From: a virus
DNA length: 20,165 nucleotides
Direction: 5' to 3' (one strand)
IMG/VR virus record: IMGVR_UViG_3300009705_003114
Span: 1 to 20,165 of that record
The notes below the pieces were generated by a model. It was not told where the DNA came from. It worked only from the letters and a program-made list of their open reading frames with translations, and did no database searches. This document shows positions 15,501 to 20,165 of this stretch, in pieces. Within the stretch, counting starts at the first letter, position 1, and every line of letters begins with the position of its first letter. Made by a program: the position numbers and the translations under genes.

Positions 15501-18500
15501 GACCTGATATAATCTCTTTTCTACCGTCGTTACGCTCCCATACGAGAATGGGACCAACGCCTGTGCTGTCAAACGTCCCACCTAGACGCTCAACTACACC
15601 CTGATCGTTAGCTCCTGTCTTAAACTGTGGAACATCCTGAGAAAGTGACAGCTCATCAACGGGTAGTTGAATCGGCTGCAATCCCTCAACGCTGCTTTGA
15701 GTTTCCCGTACCGTTTCTTCTTCACTAGAGCCGTCTTCTTTGGTATCTGCTATCTGTTGCTCTAACTCTCTCTTTTGTTGTTCAGCATTTGCCTCAGTTT
15801 CATCGTCTGCCAAACCTTCATTAGCGCGAGAAGTGTTAGGTCCATCAACGCGACTATCATTGGGCGGTATCTCATCAAGCCCTTGTTGGTTCTCGAACTG
15901 TTCTTTTACTGATAAAGTTCGTCCATCACCGTCCCCGTCTTGGTTGTCGCCCTGTCCCGCCACTCCGGTATCGGTTCCCCCTTGTCCACCGCCTTCTTCG
16001 CTATCGCGTCCAGATTCTCCGGTGTCAGATGCTTCATCGCCTCTATCGACGGTAGGTGGTTGAACGTCTCCTTGTACTTCTGCACGTTCTCCGTCAGCGG
16101 CGTCCTTGCTTTGAGTGTTACTTGCATTTCTTCTCTCCGTTAAAGACCTTGAATCTGCATGAATATCTTGCATCATCTTATAGGTTTGAGGCGCGAATTT
16201 CTTGAGCAGCTTCGGGTTGTTCGTGAATACGGCGCCAGCTTGCGCGAACAATTCTATCCGCATCATTTTCGCCCCAGCCTCTAAGTTACCACCTACTTGG
16301 TTCTCTAGGTAATTGGCGAGAGTGTCGAAAGGGTACTTAAAAACCTTCCCAAGATCATTGTCAGCGGCATAGGCGCCATACATCTCGCCTGTAAGAGAGT
16401 CTAGGTCCATCCTTATCTCGCCATCAACCCTAGTTAGCTCAACCCGCATGCCAAGCATTTCAGTGCTAAATTGTTTAGCTGCGTCAAGAGCGTGGTACAG
16501 TTCGTGGGTTACCGCAAACAGGAGCTGTTTTTTAGCCACAGGGTTGGTCGCTGCTTCTCGGATAAAAGCCTTGTTAACAACGACTGTGTTGGTGCTGTTG
16601 CTGTAAGCCGCCGGTACATAAGTCGGGTTGCCTTCAGCCGGAAGTCCGTCAAAGCCATAGAACCCGCTCACCGAATCTAGTGCCGCTCTTGGAAGTCCTC
16701 TGCGTATAGCTTCAACTAGCACTGATGTGAAAGTTTTTAATTCGGGAGAGTTCTCCACATCGGTGGCGCCAAATGACTCTACAATACTTAGTAAGTCATC
16801 ATCGCTTTGCTTGCCTCCAACAGTGTCTTTGGGTGCTGTCGATCCGACTCCAGAGAGTTTTTGTACTAACGCTCCAAATGTCGGCATTCCTTGCTGAGTA
16901 ATGCTGTCATCGCCGTTTGGCTGCGGTGTCGGTCCTGCCGTCTGGTTGTTTATATCAGCCACTTGCTGATCAATAGGGGCGTCTGTTGGGTCGAAATCAC
17001 CAGCAACAGGTAAGGTAGAAGTGAGGTCTCCAGGGCTTTGATTAACGATCCCAGACGCAGCTACATCTAACCCATCCGTAGGTTCGTTGAATCTTGCCAG
17101 CTCTTTTTCTAGTCCGGTAAGATCGGCGAATCGGTCTTCTACCACAGGGCTGCTTGCTTGCTCTTGGGGAGCGTCCTGTTGAACTAGCTCGTAAGTAGCA
17201 ACCTCTCCTGTTCGGTCAACAATAATTCTGCCTTCCTCTTCCAGAACCTCTAAAATTTCTAGCTGCTCTCCTCTATCTATACCGTTAGCTTCCGCTAAGT
17301 TTTCTAAGGATTTTTCTCCTGTTACGAACGGCATATTTTCTACCGTGTTCTGAAGCTTAATTTCCATAGCTTCCGGCAGAGGTTCTCTCCCTGGGTTATT
17401 CTGTGCGTCTTCGTAAGCTTCAGATGCCCTTTGCCTTTGCTCTAATATTATCCGCTCCCTCTCTCTCTCCTGCTCTACGCTGAAAGTTGGGGTTTCTGGA
17501 TCAGTAGGTGGAGCTGTGGCATCAGGGGGTGGAGCTGTGCCATCAGTAGGTGGAGCTGTGGGAGGACCATCTCCCTCATCGTCATCTTCCGCAATCAAAG
17601 GGTTTTCGCGAAGTACTGTAGGACCGGCAGCGGCACCTGTAATGCCTCCCATGAAAGTCCCGCCGACAGCTCCTGCTGCCATTGCATGGATATAGGAAGA
17701 GATAGCATCTTCGCCAAACATGTATCCCTCAAACTTTTCCTGGTCCTCTTCTGAGAGATTTTTGGACGCCCACTTAACGCCTAGACGAGACAGCCCCTCT
17801 TGGGCTACTTCTGTAACGCCTTCCAGTACTCCTGATTTAAGAGCCTCTGAACCCACTGCTTGAAGTCTTGTTTCTGGGGTAATAACACGGTCAAACATTT
17901 TCCTGATTGTGCTGCGCTCATTCAGAGCTTCCTCTGCTAGGTCGTTTCTGATTGCGTCCAAAGATTCGTCAGGAAACATTTTTCTAAATGCCCTAAACGG
18001 AACACCGATAAGGTCCATCGCACCCATAGCGATGCCAGCACTAAAAGCTGTCGCAGGGTCTTCTAGTCCTGTTTCTTCAACAATGCGACCGAAGCTTTCA
18101 CCGACTCCAGCTCCTGCGCTAAAGGCAGCACCTCCCGTTACAGTGCCTATCTTGCTGTATTTTTTAGCAACAAGACCAACGTAACGCTTTTGAGACTCTC
18201 TCAGAACCTGATTCTCGGCTACGCCTTGAGCAGCGTCTTGCATCCTGTCTCTCATGGATTTCTTTATCGCGGCAGTAACCGCTACTTTTGCAGTTACCCC
18301 TGCAGCAGCTCCTCCAAATCCCCCTGTTCCGATCATCCCAACCATGCTGGGAACCAGGTTACCCGCAGTAAAAGACAGCCAATCAGTAAAGTCGGTGAAC
18401 TGGTCAACCCACCCGTCTTCTCCCCACTCATCTTCAAAGGCTGTTCTTGGTGCGTACTGGGAAGCTTCATCCATTTGCTGACGGTAATAATCTAAGCCGT

Positions 18501-18729
18501 CATCGACCCATTCTCTATTACCTACAGCGGAACCGACCGCTGCTTTTAGTCCACCAGCGAGAGCTTGCGTCTGATCAACGCCAGACTTGATGCCTTTAAC
18601 AAACTCGAAACTGTCATCCTCTTCCTCTTCGGGGAGAGTGAAGTCTCTGGGTTCGCTGCTTTTCTTGTAGAACGGATCTGTATCGTATGGTTCTGGGCTT
18701 AGATCGTTTTTGCTGTTAAAAAATGCCAT
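9586..18729 (-). CDS. Giant multidomain polyvalent protein (zincin, ParB-like, glycosylase-like, LPD domains), probably ejected with the genome
   Basis: This protein has 3047 residues. The acidic N-terminus is followed by Gly/Ala-rich hydrophobic segments (about 120-155, 195-245, 345-370), a Pro/Thr/Asp linker (385-415) and a possible winged helix (465-520). A zincin metallopeptidase has HELYH at 742-746 and candidate third ligand E826. A ParB/sulfiredoxin-like domain has GRHRFELAKR at 1076-1085. A DUF7178-like, possibly HhH-glycosylase-like, domain has LSPQKDW at 1450-1456 and TIDTHA with D1623. Then come an LPD-type motif (KHSHFY, 2005-2010), an LPD38-like region around W2476 and a basic coiled-coil tail (2970-3047). 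This assembly matches phage 'polyvalent proteins' thought to be packaged and delivered with DNA to counter host defences. Two disordered linkers (868-942, 1738-1802) contain probable nested genes. Domain names are by motif recognition. Confidence 0.85.
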   Translation of the reverse strand: MAFFNSKNDLSPEPYDTDPFYKKSSEPRDFTLPEEEEDDSFEFVKGIKSGVDQTQALAGGLKAAVGSAVGNREWVDDGLDYYRQQMDEASQYAPRTAFEDEWGEDGWVDQFTDFTDWLSFTAGNLVPSMVGMIGTGGFGGAAAGVTAKVAVTAAIKKSMRDRMQDAAQGVAENQVLRESQKRYVGLVAKKYSKIGTVTGGAAFSAGAGVGESFGRIVEETGLEDPATAFSAGIAMGAMDLIGVPFRAFRKMFPDESLDAIRNDLAEEALNERSTIRKMFDRVITPETRLQAVGSEALKSGVLEGVTEVAQEGLSRLGVKWASKNLSEEDQEKFEGYMFGEDAISSYIHAMAAGAVGGTFMGGITGAAAGPTVLRENPLIAEDDDEGDGPPTAPPTDGTAPPPDATAPPTDPETPTFSVEQERERERIILEQRQRASEAYEDAQNNPGREPLPEAMEIKLQNTVENMPFVTGEKSLENLAEANGIDRGEQLEILEVLEEEGRIIVDRTGEVATYELVQQDAPQEQASSPVVEDRFADLTGLEKELARFNEPTDGLDVAASGIVNQSPGDLTSTLPVAGDFDPTDAPIDQQVADINNQTAGPTPQPNGDDSITQQGMPTFGALVQKLSGVGSTAPKDTVGGKQSDDDLLSIVESFGATDVENSPELKTFTSVLVEAIRRGLPRAALDSVSGFYGFDGLPAEGNPTYVPAAYSNSTNTVVVNKAFIREAATNPVAKKQLLFAVTHELYHALDAAKQFSTEMLGMRVELTRVDGEIRMDLDSLTGEMYGAYAADNDLGKVFKYPFDTLANYLENQVGGNLEAGAKMMRIELFAQAGAVFTNNPKLLKKFAPQTYKMMQDIHADSRSLTERRNASNTQSKDAADGERAEVQGDVQPPTVDRGDEASDTGESGRDSEEGGGQGGTDTGVAGQGDNQDGDGDGRTLSVKEQFENQQGLDEIPPNDSRVDGPNTSRANEGLADDETEANAEQQKRELEQQIADTKEDGSSEEETVRETQSSVEGLQPIQLPVDELSLSQDVPQFKTGANDQGVVERLGGTFDSTGVGPILVWERNDGRKEIISGRHRFELAKRSGEKTILSQVFREADGFNVQDAQIMDAELNLRDEQGQVKDYVNYFKATKFSKEEANSRGLLARATGKRAYAIATGGSDELITAHRNDQITDAEAEAVALNAPGNTALQAAGLKALIDGSKAIEAVNVMKAIEAVDPNAGGAGQQDSMFAFDDSAMQTATAMSKIVSKKQREITADLSAITGASKKPEVASKYGVDVKDANALKAVIDGLKADRVAWENWHTNPELIAEINSEMNGEPDLLSMVVSTRFPTAVRNTEDPVNNTLVNSYDSFVDSPVFSKNMILVKKYTNLTKQESIKKDTDAAEALIEHAKANLLYLFDLVPKKTRARSKLWYVGANKIANDLAKKYSRGNEQVTLAQTSAVLANLSPQKDWYMNADLGRRVMEVYHDKFDQDFDASMSAKAKQIYFSGSAKAKKENKEMLATIGTRSMEEIWIDQSLNDIEKNRLTAFWIRTYDETYNDRSYPIVSPEGKMLKNAQNIDGSNSKVAWGSLNEISKAVSVLRNGAQDNITTSLGAANKVRNFYNNIFDPKSQSGFVTIDTHAVAASLLKPLSGNSLEVAHNFGGQHEKGQPGASNSSVTGHNGTYSIYEEAYRRAAKDRKVLPREMQSITWEAVRGLFSPAYKSNEENVNYVESVWMQYRNNKIDISKARSLVYEHAERIQPPTWDGPNTRLYDSQRQKNRQGDVSGNGVPRQGSGPNTVTDAGRGTDDTGVSPAQLTRPSQAPEPDLQNAVQARIDRQITAQELNEIQAEKGRFVQSLTREQAEKIITLPSDAKSINALRKTSREKTGKPSKETFFNAADLSPGQRVAGRLDIPANNPDNNQLSADEKTSVVTIHEPRVNPNAGAAGTRLGYAKTLRMTNGVFGVNQKAAAGVGTGKKSKTTFATIEGGYVPATNEENLAAFLDAIDDPEWTQVSMNPRKHSHFYRLDDQYPVVTFEDVIQVGNFVIAKNVNKANLPEVDDFLYMKLEGRHTPGIAFNLNDEVLAERQTSTWLTKYFPRKLIAAVQDKFERWETVENSMAATLGKDKLGAEESFRDQENLMHSKLQKMLEDFGEEYITPLADLAKEYGLSADQIGAYLLAKHAPERNAEIKKQELEKREVAIAALQKAIEESESIATTTTLEGKLEILEEAPLRFQDNGSGVSNTEAAELLSAAEEAGTASQFEEIATQVYKMLDDMRQNMVDKGLLDEESKRDWEETYEFYVPLRGFREPADSIVPGGSGAKGFSITGPESMKARGRLSLPENPLLMAFKNAGEKIIRAEKNVVAQRLLKLVERFDSTDQRTGWTVYNNKFRAPYPKGSKEDLLGETMPLRDMQNAKMLEYPNLPRFVQVKRGGQTFFIEFRDPVLNAQLHDANSMTLNSGNEVLDGIFKTGRAINNFRRKMIINYNPSWGLVNPMRDVETGLAFLLAEQNKVGGRVKDKDLVANVFLGFKASFKAYYDHERNKEPNSEKQKEIFKYIDEYIADGAPTGLATIKDLEELRKDFEKELGPQPIKIGNLNIPSAIDTRVKFGKYFDAATDWVEAFNQSSENAIRLSTYMEARKAGIARQEAATLAKDLTTNFNRKGEYSSQIDSLYLFFNAAIQGNVNLKDALVGAAAPGDKAKLLGIAATRRLFFGLVAFGISRTIMNFMFADEDEDGESKYNDYNPYQLQTSATFMGGDWAFGVPLPYGWGWADNMGRLIGEQLMGAKEPEQAAVEALNVTLHHFSPRGFHAVKDDTDSLGNTFQAAITLTPDVGAFFIEQVGNVNFFGSPIVMPTPYTDQPSSSDGASKRSTMEGFKSFAKAINSLTGGSQQVSGAIDMSPDRLQHIFDFALGGLGRFGTDVADTIQKTAIPKGEELKGTDIPIWSRFYYNPSEYKDQFEYYDNRRELGQEMDGWDAANSQSRETLTKNRSRQYYTQLNANRKATDKKLKKNRKEIRAVESAIDTATGDYAARLLERKKKLKTDNELLYDRFNKRYRQLK
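13326..13517 (-). CDS. Probable gene nested in +1 frame inside the giant gene (1)
   Basis: A 63-residue frame begins MSMPKGFNHQPGMDPTLDY and reads like a folded small phage protein, with balanced hydrophobic, charged and aromatic residues throughout (MILKDKK, TYLEMAYPDRVL, EEEQMIPEFLQL). AAGGAG at 13526-13531 is eight bases before the ATG, an optimal ribosome site. In the giant frame the same DNA (residues 1738-1802) encodes Gly/Thr/Asp/Gln-rich, disorder-type sequence and starts right where the DUF7178-like domain ends. Codon meaning therefore looks invested in the nested frame. Function is unknown; an early-evolved structural accessory is possible. Translation is not proven. Confidence 0.55.
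   Translation of the reverse strand: MSMPKGFNHQPGMDPTLDYMILKDKKIDRETYLEMAYPDRVLDPTQLLMPEEEQMIPEFLQLS
15906..16127 (-). CDS. Probable gene nested in +1 frame inside the giant gene (2)
   Basis: A 73-residue frame starts MQVTLKARTPLTENVQKYKE and continues as a plausible helical protein (LPSIEAMKHLTPENLDAIAKKA in part, then EPIPEWRDR and a VMDELYQ end). GGAG at 16135-16138 lies seven bases before the ATG. The overlapped giant-frame stretch (868-942) is a Gly/Asp/Glu/Gln run between the zincin and ParB-like domains. Same +1 offset, same linker context and equally good ribosome site as the other nested frame, which makes chance less likely. No family is recognised. Confidence 0.5.
   Translation of the reverse strand: MQVTLKARTPLTENVQKYKETFNHLPSIEAMKHLTPENLDAIAKKAVDKGEPIPEWRDRATTKTGTVMDELYQ
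17501..17563 (-). repeat. Three tandem 21-bp repeats in the giant gene
   Basis: Units at 17501-17521, 17522-17542 and 17543-17563 share TCAGnnGGTGGAGCTGTG with few differences. On the coding strand they give a seven-residue Pro/Thr/Asp/Ala repeat (TAPPTDG-like) in a flexible linker after the last hydrophobic N-terminal segment. A typical in-frame slippage repeat. Confidence 0.85.
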
Positions 18730-18731
18730 CG

Positions 18732-20165
18732 CTATTGACCACTCCCACCAAGAGGGTTGGGCGCTTTATATGTTGGTAATCTGGTTTCTTTTTCTTGAGT
18801 CCCCAAGTAAGCCAATAACTTGTCTACGTTATCCCCGCTGATATGACCGTCATCATCAGCCAGCTCACCAATGCTCAATTTTTGCGTCAGAGAAAGATCA
18901 TCTATTCCGAGAGTAAGAAGCGAGTCTATTGAATCGATCCCTTTCCGACCTATCCTGTTAGGACCGCCGCCTCTAGAATCGTATGTAATCTTAGGGAAAT
19001 CGCGTTCAACGCCTTCGAAAAACGCCTTCGCTCGTTCACCGCCGGACCTTTTTGATGGTCCGTATAATGCGTTTTGAACTACCTTTGCTCTAACATCTTG
19101 TCTGTTTTTTAAAGCATCGCCTACGGTTCCCTCAAACCCCATTGACTTTAGGTTTCCTGGTAAGTTGTTGTCTTTTTCCATTCCTTCAACTTGTTTGTAA
19201 ATCGCGGCTAATTCCTTAGCAACGAACGCCTCGAATTTTTCTGGACTGCCAAAATTTCTTTCTTTCATATATTCTTCTGTAGCGGTTTTAATCAAAGGGT
19301 TCTTCTGCATAAACTGTGATATCTGCACCATCCCTGCCATGCCTTGTCCCGCTTGACCGAAGTCCATATCTTGCTCGGTTACTTCTCCCTGGTTGCCGCC
19401 TTTAGTTATAGATGCTGGATAAAATGCGGAGTTACCATCACCTCTATCAACTTCCACCCACGCTTGTGCGCCGACCGTTGGTTTCTTCGTCTTTTCACCA
19501 TTGGCATCTGTTACCTCAGTCATTCTTGAGTTAAGGCTATGAACGCCGCTGTCTATAATTCTAAACCCTTGGTCTCTATACATTTGAGGTGCATTTACGA
19601 AGGAAGAGTCAAGCCTTTGACCGACAAATTGTTTTCTGTTTTGCATTAACATCACAGAAGCTGCTGCCTTCGACGCTGGGCTAACCTCTTCAAGATTTTC
19701 GCCCGCTGCAATGCTCTGAAAGTCTTTCAGTAAACCGGCAAAATTGTCATTAGTGTCTGGGTTTAGAAGGTCAGGCAAATGAAGGTGGGATTTGGTATTA
19801 AAAATATCATCACCAAAATTTGTCAGATATTCCTGCATAGAAGCAAAATCCCCGCTATCTGCTAGGCTAGAGAGTCGCGTAAAGTGACCCCCGTTTCTTA
19901 GGTTAAGCTCATCTACCGCTACTTTTTCCGCTGCTAGTTCTTGGGCTGTTAATTTTCCTTTGGCTACCTCATCCTGTCTAGCTAATGCGGCAAGCCTTGC
20001 TGTGTTGTACGTTTTATCTGCAAGCCTACTGGCAAGTCTTTCTTTCTTTGCTATCTCGCGATCATCGTCTCGGTTCGCTTGTGCTTTTTTATCGATGGCT
20101 AAGTTGTCTCTCCGAAAGTTTCTTTCTTCCCGTCTGTACTTAGTCTGTAAAAGATCCTGTTCTGC
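18732..20165 (-). CDS. Virion/structural-type protein of unknown family, 5' end cut by window edge
   Basis: The frame is open from the right edge (20165) to the stop at 18732: 477 residues visible, so a start at the internal ATG at 19838 would be wrong or at best secondary. Residues about 1-75 of the visible part are highly charged and Arg/Lys/Glu/Ala-rich, a likely long coiled coil. Then come a helical middle, a beta-like segment (GAQAWVEVDRGDGNSAFYPA) and a helical C-terminal domain ending in a Pro/Gly-rich tail (PLGGSGQ). It lies two bases upstream of the giant gene on the same strand. Position next to a polyvalent protein suggests an internal virion or ejected core protein; I recognise no family. 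Confidence 0.75.
   Translation of the reverse strand, partial: AEQDLLQTKYRREERNFRRDNLAIDKKAQANRDDDREIAKKERLASRLADKTYNTARLAALARQDEVAKGKLTAQELAAEKVAVDELNLRNGGHFTRLSSLADSGDFASMQEYLTNFGDDIFNTKSHLHLPDLLNPDTNDNFAGLLKDFQSIAAGENLEEVSPASKAAASVMLMQNRKQFVGQRLDSSFVNAPQMYRDQGFRIIDSGVHSLNSRMTEVTDANGEKTKKPTVGAQAWVEVDRGDGNSAFYPASITKGGNQGEVTEQDMDFGQAGQGMAGMVQISQFMQKNPLIKTATEEYMKERNFGSPEKFEAFVAKELAAIYKQVEGMEKDNNLPGNLKSMGFEGTVGDALKNRQDVRAKVVQNALYGPSKRSGGERAKAFFEGVERDFPKITYDSRGGGPNRIGRKGIDSIDSLLTLGIDDLSLTQKLSIGELADDDGHISGDNVDKLLAYLGTQEKETRLPTYKAPNPLGGSGQ

Noticed and set aside
15387-15581. 64-codon nested minus-strand ORF in the giant gene
   Set aside because: It overlaps the conserved ParB-like motif in the giant frame and starts at GTG with no clear Shine-Dalgarno; unlike the two accepted nested frames it is not in a linker.
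9586-18729. Many plus-strand ORFs of 60-120 codons opposite the giant gene
   Set aside because: They lie antisense to conserved domains, lack ribosome sites where I looked, and have Ser/Arg/Phe-rich compositions typical of antisense shadows.
18836-18862. EF-hand-like DDDGHIS in the right-edge protein
   Set aside because: Aligning the Gly to loop position 6 places Leu at position 1, so the calcium loop is incomplete.

Overview
The window reads as part of the genome of a temperate tailed bacteriophage with a Proteobacteria-type host, probably a gammaproteobacterium. The evidence is a tyrosine integrase next to the 3' half of a tRNA-Gly(GCC) gene, a phage replication and recombination set, and a very large phage 'polyvalent' protein. 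Phage-type genes lie on BOTH sides of the tRNA fragment. The window therefore appears to span an uninterrupted attP (virion, circular or assembled phage form) rather than a prophage-host junction. I cannot name the species or the phage genus from sequence alone.

Layout. 1-2477 (minus strand): a Toprim/RecA-type primase-helicase that runs off the left edge, preceded by and translationally coupled to a winged-helix replisome-organiser protein. That organiser gene carries four 15-bp-spaced GCGATC iterons beside a T-rich tract, a likely replication origin inside the gene as in lambda O. 2478-2654: divergent control region with a perfect 7-7-7 dyad. 2655-8087 (plus strand): HTH repressor-like gene, a possible PAS-like protein, Sak-family annealing protein, YqaJ/lambda-type exonuclease, two small unknowns, an SSB-like protein, a CsrA-related protein with large insertions, a structured leader with a sequestered Shine-Dalgarno, a Zn-ribbon protein and the integrase. 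8088-8494: attP, with a tRNA-Gly core, a 13-bp inverted repeat echoing the anticodon arm, and 10-bp direct repeats on each arm. 8495-20165 (minus strand): a late, virion-type operon whose genes overlap or nearly touch. It holds a structural-type protein cut by the right edge, a 3047-residue polyvalent protein, a two-TM EF-hand protein (holin candidate), a one-TM protein and a small secreted protein.

How it works together (inference). The repressor region drives a plus-strand operon combining lysogeny control, annealing recombination and integration, and faces the minus-strand replication operon across the dyad. The minus-strand late operon converges on attP from the other side. The giant protein carries zincin, ParB-like, glycosylase-like and LPD-type domains expected of a protein packaged in the capsid and injected with the DNA.

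The most unusual points are two probable genes nested in the +1 frame inside disordered linkers of the giant gene, each with its own good ribosome binding site and each starting where a folded domain ends; the expanded CsrA homologue; and the structured leader just downstream of it.
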